Shown here: one piece after another, positions 57,501-63,207 of the stretch | Layout of the letters: each line of letters opens with the position of its first letter | Numbering within the stretch: the stretch's first letter is position 1 | Assembly: GCF_963678635.1 (NCBI RefSeq) | Contig: NC_087062.1 | Span: 58,730,129 to 58,794,128, forward strand | Direction: 5' to 3' | Length of the DNA: 64,000 nucleotides | DNA from: Symsagittifera roscoffensis | Taxonomy: Eukaryota > Xenacoelomorpha > Acoela > Convolutidae | Notes under the pieces: model-generated | Database searches by the model: none | Seen by the model: the letters and a program-made list of their open reading frames with translations, nothing else | Told to the model about the DNA's origin: nothing | Program-made: the position numbers and the translations under genes

Positions 57501-58136
57501 AATCACGCTTTTAAAATTTCTAGATGTGGACGTTTTGTTCGGTTAATTGAAATCAGCACTGCAGTTAATTGCAAAGTATTTCAGAATCACTTTTGCAAAC
57601 AACCACGCGACATAAATCTGTAAAAAACCACATCGTTCATAAACATTTCGTCTTTTATAGCTTGTAGCCCTGACAATCCGTTGAGATCAATGAAAAATTC
57701 CAACAAAACATCTACTTACTGTTTGAATAAAATTCCAGCATACTTCCCATGCACTTGATAATAACCCATGATTAGTGATACATTTTTCAAAGCTTCGTCG
57801 ATATCTAAAAAAAGAAATTGTGAACCTCGTCGAATGAAACTTGCGATATGTTTACCGTATTGCATATTTCAGATCGAGCTAACTTTTAAGGTGATTCTGT
57901 AGGCCAGATGTCTCTTGATGAAGCGGTAATGTATTTCGCTCAAGCGATTTGAGCAACTTGAACAACGAATACAGTTGTTTATGCTGAAGCAAAAGATATA
58001 AATTAAATTTGAAATGTTTCACGACGGATGATCGCTTGAGAACAAGAAAAGTTACCATATTTTCGGATACTTCTCCATTTTTCAATTTTATTTCTTCAAA
58101 TACTGACAGAGGAGACACATTGCTTTCTGTGTCCAT
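36477..58136 (-). CDS. EXOC7: Exocyst complex component Exo70 (EXOC7), 17 coding exons
   Basis: Exo70 is the exocyst subunit that helps tether secretory vesicles to the plasma membrane by binding phosphoinositides and Rho/Arp2/3 partners. Joining 17 exons by GT-AG borders and phase gives about 695 residues, against roughly 650-735 for animal Exo70. Family landmarks appear in order: the N-terminal helix with S-L-E-R-N-T-L-P-L-H-Q-E-T (family: L-E-x-x-I-I-P-V-H-K-x-T); M-G-Y-Y-Q-V-H (I-x-Y-Y-H-V-A); F-A-K-G-N-E-N-L; D-A-T-V-D-E-L-T (D-G-T-V-H-E-L-T); I-F-N-N-L-N-F-V-L; F-S-T-F-N-T-D-F-E; and C-terminal P-F-T-K-F-R-E-K-Y-V-K-F (P-F-T-K-N-P-E-K-Y-I-K-Y). The last is the basic patch implicated in PI(4,5)P2 binding and is conserved. 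Only the exon 14/15 junction is ambiguous. Introns hold most of the repeats of this window. An acceptor just before the ATG suggests a 5' UTR intron. Confidence 0.92.
36645..36850 (-). mobile_element. tRNA-derived SINE, copy 3 (diverged)
   Basis: Minus-strand head with TAGCTAAATGG (A-box) and GGTTCGATTTC (B-box), body with A-rich tract, and tail with the AGAGGCGAA motif at 36650. It lies in Exo70 intron 16. Same layout as the better copies at 40.9 and 47.5 kb. Confidence 0.6.
37573..37748 (-). CDS. EXOC7: Exo70 exon 16
   Basis: Acceptor GTTTAAG; starts ATGACAGACGTG in phase 0. Encodes F-S-T-F-N-T-D-F-E, L-S-I-P-S-Q and I-I-V-Q-P-Y-A-K-F-Y-N, the family's FN..FE / ..IPD / P.Y..F pattern. Donor A/GTTAGT at 37572, phase 2. 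The frame stays open past the donor to 37515, which makes a tempting but wrong terminal exon. Confidence 0.92.
38111..38165 (-). CDS. EXOC7: Exo70 exon 15 (acceptor uncertain)
   Basis: Ends AAG/GTCAGT at 38110, phase 0, fitting exon 16. With acceptor CACCAAG at 38166 the split codon is TG+T (Cys) followed by E-L-K-V-Y-K-D-K-I, which aligns with the family W-L-K-V-T-D-Y-I. The other acceptor, AAACAG (exon start 38186), keeps phase but creates TGA across the junction. Confidence 0.7.
38330..39070. repeat. Exo70-locus dispersed repeat, copies 2 and 3 in tandem
   Basis: Two head-to-tail copies, about 38330-38720 and 38750-39070. Shared words: AATTTGAGAAAACTGGAT, GAAATTAGAA, TTTGCTGTTCGATA, TGGAG(C/T)TTGCCTTCCTTT and CAACAAATGAAATGAACT-like ends. 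The second lacks the TGGATC core. Confidence 0.75.
39470..39640. repeat. Exo70-locus dispersed repeat, copy 4, with hairpin motif
   Basis: GAGAAAACTGGATCACAAGG, then AATAAGAAGTC and CTCCTTTTAACAAAGGAAAT, followed at 39631 by AGAGGCGAAGTCGCACTTCG. Confidence 0.65.
40404..40493 (-). CDS. EXOC7: Exo70 exon 14
   Basis: Acceptor TTTATAG, phase 2 in; encodes F-D-V-A-E-I-S-C-C-E-P-V-Q-E-A-I and Q-V-I-R-M-D-F-M-S, matching the family helix that ends R-S-W. Donor TG/GTAAGT, phase 2 out. Confidence 0.88.
40680..41230. repeat. Exo70-locus dispersed repeat, copy 5, split by a SINE
   Basis: Left half 40680-40860 and right half 41060-41230 of one repeat copy, separated by SINE copy 2. GAGAAAACTGGATCAATAGG and GCTGTTCGATACTGGAGTTT are on the left; GTTTGCCTTCCTTTTAAC on the right. 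Confidence 0.8.
40861..41059 (-). mobile_element. tRNA-derived SINE, copy 2, with target-site duplication
   Basis: Minus-strand head GTGCGTGGCTGAGTGGTTAG contains the A-box; GGTTGGAATCC is the B-box about 50 bp later. A-rich body and the CTTCGC tail motif follow. It is flanked by a 17-bp target-site duplication AGTTTACCTTCCTTTTA / AGTTTGCCTTCCTTTTA (40844-40860, 41060-41076), one mismatch. Non-coding, moved by a LINE machinery. Lies in Exo70 intron 13. Confidence 0.85.
41256..41370 (-). CDS. EXOC7: Exo70 exon 13
   Basis: Acceptor TTTTTAAG, phase 1 in. Encodes C-L-C-S-K-L-S-P-A-L-S-K-S then D-K-L-F-I-F-N-N-L-N-F-V-L-D-S-I-K, the family F-L-H-N-N-Y-N-Y-I-L-K-S-L segment. Donor AAAAG/GTAGCT, phase 2. 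Confidence 0.9.
41517..41715 (-). CDS. EXOC7: Exo70 exon 12
   Basis: Acceptor GTGTTTCAG, phase 0. Encodes M-T-Y-L-D-L-I-L-F-Y-R-S-L-Y-A-V-I then a variable loop and E-I-I-S-S-L-F. Donor TTCA/GTATGT, phase 1. The intronic minisatellite begins only about 38 bp upstream of its acceptor. Confidence 0.9.
41753..43390. repeat. Minisatellite, about 12 units of 136 bp
   Basis: Units begin GCCTAGCTAC and contain GGAAACAGGGAACACGTTGC, TTGCACATTTCCAGTTGCCC and AATCAGTCATGTCGAGAAAA. Starts lie near 41753, 41889, 42025, 42161 and so on every 136 bp; some units have small deletions (42980-43110). AAACAGG...CCTGTTT and GGAAA...TTTCC dyads allow a stem in every unit. 136 is one more than a multiple of three, so long frames that read across units are by-products, not genes. 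Located in Exo70 intron 11. Confidence 0.95.
43430..43870. repeat. Exo70-locus dispersed repeat, copy 6
   Basis: AACTTGAGAAAACTGGATCA at about 43565, TTTTTATTCCGCTGAAAATC, and the AAGACCTTTATAAGAGTCAT end at about 43830. A partial copy with GAGAAAACTGGATC also lies at 44345-44370. Confidence 0.75.
44086..44139 (-). CDS. EXOC7: Exo70 exon 11 (54 bp)
   Basis: Tiny in-phase exon between acceptor TTGTTTCAG and donor AAG/GTATGG. Encodes S-E-N-R-V-V-P-V-D-A-T-V-D-E-L-T-V-K, the best conserved loop of Exo70 (family D-G-T-V-H-E-L-T). Confidence 0.92.
44855..45106 (-). CDS. EXOC7: Exo70 exon 10
   Basis: Acceptor TATTTCAG, phase 0, donor AAG/GTGAGT. Encodes 84 residues from K-L-I-G-V-C to D-V-F-Y-E-N-I-K, covering the family's V-F-P-I-L-R-x-L helix (here L-F-P-L-A-E-F-I) and the A-L-E-D-F-A-D-x-I-K helix. 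Confidence 0.9.
45317..45421 (-). CDS. EXOC7: Exo70 exon 9
   Basis: Acceptor TTGTTTAG, phase 0, donor GAG/GTGAGT. Encodes N-E-F-Q-L-V-G-E-I-V-P (family S-E-Y-Q-L-L-A-D-I-I-P) and the following helix to F-D-I-E. Confidence 0.9.
45516..45610 (-). CDS. EXOC7: Exo70 exon 8
   Basis: Acceptor TGTTTCAG, phase 1 in, donor GTT/GTGAGT phase 0 out. Encodes P-D-P-S-L-S-D-V-D-V-M-V-Y-V-Q-I-I-S-A-F, aligned with family D-V-E-T-D-A-Y-I-H-C-V-S-A-F. Confidence 0.9.
45739..46069. mobile_element. TA-flanked MITE with ~55-bp inverted repeats
   Basis: AGCAGAATGGTCCAAG...GGGTCCAAGAGCAGAAAAAC at the left end is reverse-complemented at the right end (46019-46069). TA dinucleotides at 45737-45738 and 46070-46071 flank the element, fitting a Tc1/mariner-type target. 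Each arm has three staggered repeats of GCAGAATGG(G)TCCAAG. 331 bp, AT-rich centre, no coding region. In Exo70 intron 7. Confidence 0.85.
46514..47032 (-). CDS. 172-codon open frame in Exo70 intron, unknown
   Basis: Open minus-strand frame; a plausible ATG start at 46850 gives about 110 residues. The C-terminal half is Gly/Val/Thr-rich and looks helical (G-S-L-L-G-K-A-A-D-G-I-S-N, V-G-V-L-T-T-D-V-V-V-G, V-V-H-K-M-A-S-E-T-A-G) and ends in a His/Asn/Asp tail. Upstream, a degenerate 24-bp repeat (46890-47040) yields repeated C-M-G-L-x-F-x-N. The G+C content of 46630-46830 is higher than in the surrounding intron. It could be a small nested gene, a cassette exon or a transposon relic. Confidence 0.35.
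   Translation of the reverse strand: MYGLKFRKFVGLVFQKLLCSHVSKVVWLGCMALSFGNCMGLTFENCMGLSRVTQGIYLNSFMALGNDTIMGSLLGKAADGISNVIDTGVGGVKKVGVLTTDVVVGTGDVVHKMASETAGVVTTTLSAMPLVSGAMPLSHSGALIYAQLTKNIIIHTNDNHRHDNHVMVITMA
46890..47040. repeat. Degenerate short tandem repeat (~24-30 bp)
   Basis: AAGGCCATACAATTTTC and variants (AGGCCCATACAATTTCCG, AAGGCCAACAAATTTACG) recur four to five times. Confidence 0.6.
47494..47694 (-). mobile_element. tRNA-derived SINE, copy 1
   Basis: Minus-strand head GCGTGCGTGACTGAGTGGTT (A-box) and AGATCGAATCC (B-box), body shared with copy 2 (TAATTCGAG, TTGCACTTTCTAGAGCTGC) and tail GCGAAGCGAAGCTGCGCCTC. In Exo70 intron 7. Orientation equals that of copies 2 and 3. Confidence 0.82.
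48088..48186 (-). CDS. EXOC7: Exo70 exon 7: variable basic linker
   Basis: Acceptor TTGTTTAG, phase 1 in, donor TTAG/GTCAGT phase 1 out. Encodes L-P-R-V-P-R-Y-H-Q-R-Y-R-S-R-L-V-R-T-V-G, an Arg-rich stretch at the position of the variable, alternatively spliced basic linker in animal Exo70. Poorly conserved, so support comes mainly from phase. Confidence 0.7.
48560..48652. repeat. (AAT)n microsatellite, interrupted
   Basis: ATAATAATAATAATAATAAA with ATC interruptions. It creates an artefactual poly-Asn frame on the plus strand. Confidence 0.9.
49166..49375 (-). CDS. EXOC7: Exo70 exon 6
   Basis: Acceptor GTTTCCAG, phase 1 in, donor TCAG/GTTAGT phase 1 out. Encodes R-N-I-G-D-L-K-D-V-V-F-W-L-C and S-S-Y-S-S-A-R-S-D-F-F-A-Q, matching family L-x-D-V...W-L and Y-x-x-I-R-S-S-x-L-x-x-S. 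Confidence 0.9.
49463..49628 (-). CDS. EXOC7: Exo70 exon 5
   Basis: Acceptor TTATTCCAG, phase 0 in, donor GGAG/GTAGGA phase 1 out. Encodes K-N-D-F-A-K-G-N-E-N-L-F-A-H-F-R-S-E-L, aligned with family L-L-F-E-R-G-K-E-A-L-E-S-E-F-R-S-L. Confidence 0.92.
49871..50160. repeat. Three copies of a GAGGCGAAGC/GCTTCGC hairpin
   Basis: AGAGGCGAAGCAGAGCTTCG (49872), AGAGGCAAACCGAAGCTTCG (50032) and AGATGCGAAGCTGAGCTTCG (50138). The same motif ends SINE copies and recurs at 34604 and 39631. Each can fold into a 6-8 bp stem. Confidence 0.8.
51474..51576 (-). CDS. EXOC7: Exo70 exon 4
   Basis: Acceptor GTTGTTTTAG, phase 2 in, donor CTG/GTGCGT phase 0 out. Encodes L-D-V-P-K-H-L-S-A-L-K-E-I-K-E-A-E-E-F-F and T-E-A-K-E-L, aligned with the family L-x-x-x-x-K-I-x-K-A-V-E-Y-F helix. 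Confidence 0.9.
51740..51960. repeat. Exo70-locus dispersed repeat, copy 7
   Basis: CAATCAGAGAAAACTGTCAA, AATCCGCTGGGAATTCTACA, CGAAACTTCAGATCATTCGC and the GCTGTTGGAGAGCAAACTC region. The most diverged of the clear copies. Confidence 0.65.
52000..53200. other. Part of Exo70 intron 3, no gene recognised
   Basis: Short frames on both strands without family landmarks or paired splice sites. Confidence 0.5.
53222..53335 (+). pseudogene. N-terminal PHD-like zinc finger of RT element 1
   Basis: Reads I-C-K-R-H-L-R-K-G-G-I, stop, C-V-N-C-K-A-Y-I-H-V-S-C-S: a C-x2-H/C...C-x2-C...H-x2-C pattern with one stop inside. Such fingers start many invertebrate non-LTR elements of this kind. Confidence 0.6.
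54084..55344 (+). pseudogene. Reverse transcriptase domain of RT element 1 (broken)
   Basis: 54084-54419 holds the fingers: N-P-S-G-L-D-A-C-E-W-R-R-I-L, then L-P-H-E-N-L-T-A-Y-N-S-C-R-L-I and G-V-R-P-I-V-K-G-E-V-L-R. Motif A (D-T-I-L-L-I-D-A-E-N-A) at about 54520-54555 and the catalytic Y-A-D-D (54779-54790, G-S-A-P-G-D-L-K-S-L-R after it) are intact. 54871-55344 carries the thumb (K-P-S-K-C-Q-L-I-V-K, V-L-G-S-V-I-G, N-K-L-S-F-L-T-R). At least four frame changes and a stop near 54418 break the ORF. Confidence 0.85.
55322..55960 (+). pseudogene. C-terminal region of RT element 1 (broken, deleted)
   Basis: 55322-55579 reads S-R-A-I-C-D-P-L then A-S-Q-K-G-A-S-N-W-L-I-V-L-P. After a frame change, L-R-Y-G-W-K-P-P, C-P-C-R-Q and H-S-L-H-C-P (55590-55680) form the C-x-C...H-x3-C finger. 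The nuclease domain that follows in element 2 is absent; the frame jumps to S-Y-S-D-T and K-I-S-F-A-L (55850-55895). Confidence 0.7.
56262..57317 (+). pseudogene. RT element 2: 5'-truncated, C-terminal nuclease-like ORF intact
   Basis: A second, related element truncated in its RT thumb (L-P-S-S-A-A-C-L-G-L-I-N-P-T at 56310-56345). After one frameshift near 56355, a 322-codon frame runs unbroken to 57317. It contains A-W-L-T-C-L-P-S, L-C-L-R-Y-G-W, a C-E-C-G...C finger in which the expected His is Tyr, R-H-N-A-V-R-D, then D-N-A-R-L-D-I, F-L-D-V-R-F and V-E-H-A-S-F-T-P-L-I-F. The spaced D..D-V pattern resembles a PD-(D/E)XK endonuclease. It is richer in G+C than the host introns. In Exo70 intron 3. 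Confidence 0.78.
57720..57804 (-). CDS. EXOC7: Exo70 exon 3
   Basis: Acceptor TTTTTTTAG, phase 1 in, donor ACA/GTAAGT phase 2 out. Encodes I-D-E-A-L-K-N-V-S-L-I-M-G-Y-Y-Q-V-H-G-K, aligned with family V-E-K-T-L-S-C-L-D-H-V-I-S-Y-Y-H-V-A. Confidence 0.92.
57884..57983 (-). CDS. EXOC7: Exo70 exon 2
   Basis: Acceptor TTTGCTTCAG, phase 0 in, donor AAAA/GTTAGC phase 1 out. Encodes H-K-Q-L-Y-S-L-F-K-L-L-K-S-L-E-R-N-T-L-P then L-H-Q-E-T-S-G-L-Q, matching family F-E-x-R-L-x-x-L-E-x-x-I-I-P-V-H-K. Intron 1 is only 72 bp and is itself open in frame, so naive ORF reading fuses exons 1 and 2. Confidence 0.92.
58056..58136 (-). CDS. EXOC7: Exo70 exon 1 with start codon
   Basis: ATG at 58136; 27 codons ending N-G-E-V-S-E-N-M (family S-D-Q-L-T-K-N-M) before donor ATG/GTAACT. 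The Met at the end is the conserved one of the family, so the start is close to the true N-terminus. CTAGTTTCAG lies immediately upstream (58141-58150), suggesting the ATG is in the second transcript exon. Confidence 0.82.
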
Positions 58137-58587
58137 TTTACCTGAAACTAGAATTTTGATTATACGCAAATTGACAAGGTTGCTTGATGAAGTTTGAAAA
58201 GAGACTTGAATCACGTTGTCAAATGAAAACTAACTTATTAAATAAACGCTGCATGAAAATTATGCACACAAAAATTTTGCAGGTAAAATTTTTTGCTTTG
58301 AATACTAACTATTTTTTTAATTTGCAAATTATAAAGGTGATCAGAAGGTCAAAAAAATCATAGTAACCGAGGTTACGGTCAGGAGTCCCTTCATCACGTA
58401 TTCCAGTCAAAACCCTTGGAATTTTCTAGATATGGAAGTGATAATAATAAAAGAAGATGACAAGTGTTTACGTCCTTTTCAAATAAAATCGATACGGGTT
58501 ACGTTTCTCCAATAAGAACACGCAACTCGACACGAGAAAATATAATATACAAGTGTTACAAGTAAATATTTCGTCGAAAGTTATTTT

Positions 58588-58845
58588 GTCATTTGTTGTT
58601 CCGAGTACGCAAGCGGCGTTCGCAATCTGTATTGCCAGGGAGATTCTCTGTTTTAAAAAGCTGCCTGCTCTGGGTTCCTCAGTGCATATGCTTAGGTTCT
58701 TACAAGCTTGCTCAAAAAAATTTGTGTGCTGGAGCCGGCCGCGCCCTGAATTTCAAAAGCTAGCGGTTGAAAAAGATATACATCATTTACAAGATCTCTA
58801 TACTTGTCAATTTTTCGCTCTTCCGCTTCAGGGTTACAATGTAAC
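58588..58845 (-). pseudogene. C-terminal remnant of a further retroelement
   Basis: Minus-strand reading: E-A-E-E-R-K-I-D-K-Y-R-D-L-V then F-Q-P-L-A-F-E-I-Q-G-A-A-G, and after a frameshift E-E-P-R-A-G-S-F-L-K-Q-R-I-S-L-A-I and Q-I-A-N-A-A. The K-Y..L...F-x-P-x-A-F-E-x-x-G-x-x-G and Q-R-x-S-x-A-I-Q-x-x-N-A pattern is that of the C-terminal domain of invertebrate LINE polyproteins. Upstream of Exo70 exon 1. Confidence 0.5.
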
Positions 58846-58849
58846 ATTC

Positions 58850-60165
58850 GTCTACTGTAGTCACACATGAGGCTTAAGAAAAATAGGCCCTATAACCATT
58901 GGCTCAAGAGTCATGAACACTATCTCTTGTGTTTTTCTACCTCAAATCAGTCGGAGCCAATTCGGTTCGCTTGTGACATGAGACTACGACCCGTTACAGC
59001 TTAAAGGCTACTACCAAAATATCCCCCCACTCTAGAAATAAGAACGTCCCCATACTTAGGTCTCTAGATACCCAAAATACATGAACGCCGTTAAAAACCG
59101 GGTCAGAACAATCCGTTAAGTTACTTTTTATCAGACAGTGGAACTTTGATCCATTTCAGATGGATCAACCTAAAACTCGCCTTACCTCAACATAACAATC
59201 ATAAAACACACTCTAGAAATTTAAATTGAGTACTCACATCGTTGCACGCTCAAGAACTGGGAGTAATTAAGTCGGTAATCAACTCGAGAATTAAATAATG
59301 TAACTAAATGAGTTTAATGTTTATCAGTTTCAATAACAGGACCAAGTTTGAACTCTGGAGTATGGTTTCTCGTGAACCATTGGGACACTCAAGCTGTCCA
59401 CCTTTCCATCGAAGGTTCACTCTAGTCCAGTTTGAATGATATTCCAGTCGAGTAATAATAGTCCAATTCTCGGGAATACGCTTCCTTCTGTTTCAGATAG
59501 GACAGCTCTACTCTAGTTTTATTGTGACGGAAAATGCGAATGGCAATTTCCTACTGCTTTGTCTGGCAACTTTCCCGCGATTGTTACTCGATCGTTCTGA
59601 TTTCTCTTTTTCGGTTTTCAGTTATCGCGAGAAAATCGTGCATGACAGGCTCCATTCGAATTTTTGAAAAATCAAATTTCACTCCAAAATTAAGCGTTCT
59701 TGTTTTTCTCAAGGTCAAACTTTCAAATATGACCGACTGGCACATACTCCCCGGACTCAAGATCGATGTCCTCATCGCGTGCTGTCGTCTGCCAGTGAGT
59801 CCCAGAAAACCGAGTGTTGCTCAAGGTACAGTGCCAGTGGTCATTTACAGAAGTTTGCTGCAGACTTAAGCTTATCTACACCCCAAAATTCACGGCCATT
59901 TAAAATTTTCACACTATCGCTAAACAGCAATCAAAATCTGCACACACCTGCACCCTTGAATTCTCGCTTTTCAAGCCAATTATTTAAAATTTCTTTTGTC
60001 CCATTCAATCAGGAAATTGTCATGCAGCATTTTGATTTATATAGTAAATATAACATATTAATAACAATATCTGATTCGTTAAAATTTCTTTTTCGTGAAC
60101 CCAGGTTTCATCCGGATTCACACTCAAGCCCCCCTTCCCTCTCAAGACTCAAGATCTCTTCGAAC
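58850..60165. other. Region between Exo70 and the right-end coding block
   Basis: Moderate composition, no family landmark on either strand. It would include the Exo70 promoter. A GATCCAT/ATGGATC hairpin lies near 59150. A 111-codon plus frame at 59534-59869 has no recognisable content. Confidence 0.4.
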
Positions 60166-60172
60166 CATCCGC

Positions 60173-63100
60173 TCATTTCGCACTCTTCGCCTTGGAGGTG
60201 CCGTACCCTGAAGTAATAGATACGGCAAACTGTCTCAACAGTTCTTCTTCATCATCGGAGCTAATCACGATCTCCTCCCAAGCCTTCAGCTGTTCATAGG
60301 ATTGCATCCATTCCCTTTGCTCCTGCAACCTCTTTGCCTGGTTGGGTAGTGCCTTCACCCTAGATTCCCGGTTCAAACAAAAGGAGTTGTGCAGGCTCAG
60401 GCTCACGTTCTTCGCCAAGTCCTCCTCTAGTATCGATTCCCTCGCTTTGGTATTGTCTCTAGACATTTTACCCACTCTTTCCCATCCTGTCGTGATCGCA
60501 TTTCGATGGGTTAACAGGGGTCTCTTGAAAGCTTCCGGCCCAATCTCGGCCTGGAACTGTCGATACTCCTTTTGATGCCTTCTCATGTGATCTTTCGTTG
60601 TCATGTATAACCAAGACGTCAGTGTCGCTCGAAACCATGGAAAGTACCTCAAGCGGCTCCATACGTGTCTGACTTCCATTGGTATGGCGAATACTTTGCA
60701 TGCAGTCTCAAACAACTCGAGTCTCCTGCTGTAGCCTATCGCATATATTGACTCAGCCGTTGGCGTCTTCGCTTCCCGATACTTCGTTATCTTCTCTTCT
60801 ATCCATCTCAGAGCCAGCATCGTACTCACTACTAAGAGCGTCACCTTCTGCCGGTGATCCGGTAATCCGATCGACCGAATTTCTTCCATATCCCACACCA
60901 GGCAGAGGTTCTTGTGATCTGGATACCACACCGTTTGTGCCAAACAGTGGCATGGGCATTCTCCATGGGTGATCTCAATGCTCCTGAGGTTTCGCTCCCC
61001 CGAGGCTTCCAAGAGAGGCTCAAGCTCCATCATTTTCTCATGCATCGTGTCGTTCTCTCCCATGTTTGGAGCACCCCCCACAGGTTTTCCGATCACGTTT
61101 TGTCTCTCGTGATCGCTTGTGTTCTCACTTTCCAATTTCAAAAGCTCTTCTCCCCAGATTTCACTCAAGTCATCTCTCAACTCTTTCGGTACTGTCCCTC
61201 TGATTTTCCTCAACAACTTGTGCGAATGATGCGATACCCGAGCCAACCTTACGCACTTGGGCACTGAGAAGGCCTTGTCCACCAATATTCTCTGGCTGGA
61301 TGCTTCCACCATCGCCATGTGCAGTGGGTAGTGGCTTCCACACAAATTGGCCATCATTGACCCTATCAGGGATTTTGCGTTCAATGGCAGGCCATAAGCT
61401 TCGCTCATGGGAAACCCCTTTTCCGCCTCGAGACCAACCTTCCAGCTCCGGATATGTTTTTGAGTCATCTGCAACACCCCAGGCCATGATTCCACGCTCA
61501 ACGCAGTCACTAAATGGTGTTCAGACTCTAGCCTCTCCAGTGACTGCAGACTACACATTCTCGAGAAGAATTCGAGAGCTGTCGCTATGTTCACCGTAGT
61601 TCTCGCGTAACACTCCGCCACTATTTGTACTTCACTTTTCTCCCTTTCCGTGATGTCTTCAAACCAAGTAACCAGATCTTCTTTTTGAAAGGACAGTATC
61701 CTGACACATGATCGTCCATCGCAGGTGTGCTCTCCACTCCCACACGTAGAATCCAGACAGCTACCCGGCTCCATCTTCTTTGCTGACTCGAGATTGTTCG
61801 TCTTTTCGCCTGACTCCTTCATCTGAGGTAAGATCAGTTTGTGCACCACACTCAACTTTGCCAAATCTTCATCTTCCGTTGGTGCTAACCTCACCCGCTC
61901 GGTGGTCTCCTCGATCAGACTCGCGTGGGGATGTGGGCACCAGGAGGGTCTTAGTAACTTCCATACCACTCCCAAGTTCGTGATCAACAAGCCATTGCCA
62001 TCACCCATGTTCACTTCAACTCTCTTGTTCGAGCGCGGTATGCTCACCACCTCCGGTGTTTTCTCAAGAATCAGGCCCAGGCTCGGCCTCTCTTTCTCCA
62101 CCGCGTCTATTTCCACTATTTTTTCTGTCCAAAACTTCAGCAGCTCCGCTACCTCGTGGTTCCTGTGAGCGCCTCCAGTTTCTGAGTCTAAGAAGGGGTT
62201 GTTCCCCATCACTCCCGACACGTATTGGTATTCCCCCTTCTCACTGAGTCTCGAGTACTGCTCTGGCGAGGCCAGGTTACGGTGAAAATCATGTTCTTCT
62301 TCGAACTTCTTATTGTAAAAGTTCCGTACCTCGTCCAGCTTTCTGTGGTTCTCTAGGGATAGTCTGGAACCATCTTCCTTTTCTATTCCAGTACTCTGAT
62401 ATACGTTTAAGATGATCGTTGAGACTTTCTTTTCCACGGTTCTACTTCCGCTTGCTCTTTGGTAGCACGCCAAGATGGTGCTATCAGACATCATTGACAT
62501 TATCCATCTCAAGAAACATGTGGCATCCTTCCTCCTAGCCAGGCTCAAGCCTGAATTATCCCTGGCCACGTGCTGCATCAGTGCTTGATACACTTCTAGC
62601 TTCTTGCTTCCCAACTTCAACCTGTCATACGAGGTCAGTGTCTCCAACTCTATTCCCACCAGACTCCAGGTGAACATCAATTGTCCTGCGGTTCTAACGA
62701 AGGGATTCGCCATCAATGGCGGTGTTGATGAGGGTGTCCTCATTGCCTCTTCAAAATGATCCTTCGATAAGTTCTGCCAGGACCTCTTCAGCTGGTTCGC
62801 CAATTCTATCTTGTTAACCTCAGCCTTTTGCTGGGTGGCCCAATTGCGTCGTTTGCGAGCTACTCCACTGTCCAACTTCTTCAAGCAGTCTTCCATTTCC
62901 TTCAATGTCTCGAGGGCCACCCACCATGGCCGGGAGGTGTTCCTCGTCTTGCTCCTCTCCAGTGGATCACTCGTCACTTGCTTCCCCGTGGCCTGGTGTC
63001 CCTTCGAGACCCATTCCTTGCCGACATCCACTTCCCATGTCTGTCCGTCCGTTGAACCTCTCTTCACGTTTATCTTCTGGGGCTTGAAGTCTTCCTCCGA

Positions 63101-63202
63101 TGTCGAACTGGTGGAAGCCTCTATTTCCCTCTCTACTTCGAGTGGTCTTCTGAGCTCCGTGTTGCTCTTGTATGCCGCCGTCTTGCATCGCGCCAAAACC
63201 AT
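60173..63202 (-). CDS. 1009-codon unidentified protein, G+C-rich
   Basis: The longest uninterrupted frame of the window, ATG at 63202 to a stop at 60173; no introns needed. I do not recognise it. It begins acidic/Ser-rich, becomes mostly helical and charged, and ends S-S-D-D-E-E-E-L-L then a basic tail. Cysteine clusters that could bind metal: Cys482, Cys487, His492, Cys494, Cys499, and Cys749, Cys751, Cys753 with His763 and Cys767. No signal peptide and no convincing membrane helix (hydrophobic run about residues 786-799). G+C content is visibly higher than the AT-rich surroundings, and there are no decay marks over 3 kb. An in-frame TGA lies ten bases before the ATG. Possible origins: a virus-like or retroelement structural protein, or a lineage-specific host gene. 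Confidence 0.75.
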   Translation of the reverse strand: MVLARCKTAAYKSNTELRRPLEVEREIEASTSSTSEEDFKPQKINVKRGSTDGQTWEVDVGKEWVSKGHQATGKQVTSDPLERSKTRNTSRPWWVALETLKEMEDCLKKLDSGVARKRRNWATQQKAEVNKIELANQLKRSWQNLSKDHFEEAMRTPSSTPPLMANPFVRTAGQLMFTWSLVGIELETLTSYDRLKLGSKKLEVYQALMQHVARDNSGLSLARRKDATCFLRWIMSMMSDSTILACYQRASGSRTVEKKVSTIILNVYQSTGIEKEDGSRLSLENHRKLDEVRNFYNKKFEEEHDFHRNLASPEQYSRLSEKGEYQYVSGVMGNNPFLDSETGGAHRNHEVAELLKFWTEKIVEIDAVEKERPSLGLILEKTPEVVSIPRSNKRVEVNMGDGNGLLITNLGVVWKLLRPSWCPHPHASLIEETTERVRLAPTEDEDLAKLSVVHKLILPQMKESGEKTNNLESAKKMEPGSCLDSTCGSGEHTCDGRSCVRILSFQKEDLVTWFEDITEREKSEVQIVAECYARTTVNIATALEFFSRMCSLQSLERLESEHHLVTALSVESWPGVLQMTQKHIRSWKVGLEAEKGFPMSEAYGLPLNAKSLIGSMMANLCGSHYPLHMAMVEASSQRILVDKAFSVPKCVRLARVSHHSHKLLRKIRGTVPKELRDDLSEIWGEELLKLESENTSDHERQNVIGKPVGGAPNMGENDTMHEKMMELEPLLEASGERNLRSIEITHGECPCHCLAQTVWYPDHKNLCLVWDMEEIRSIGLPDHRQKVTLLVVSTMLALRWIEEKITKYREAKTPTAESIYAIGYSRRLELFETACKVFAIPMEVRHVWSRLRYFPWFRATLTSWLYMTTKDHMRRHQKEYRQFQAEIGPEAFKRPLLTHRNAITTGWERVGKMSRDNTKARESILEEDLAKNVSLSLHNSFCLNRESRVKALPNQAKRLQEQREWMQSYEQLKAWEEIVISSDDEEELLRQFAVSITSGYGTSKAKSAK

Positions 63203-63207
63203 GGGCG

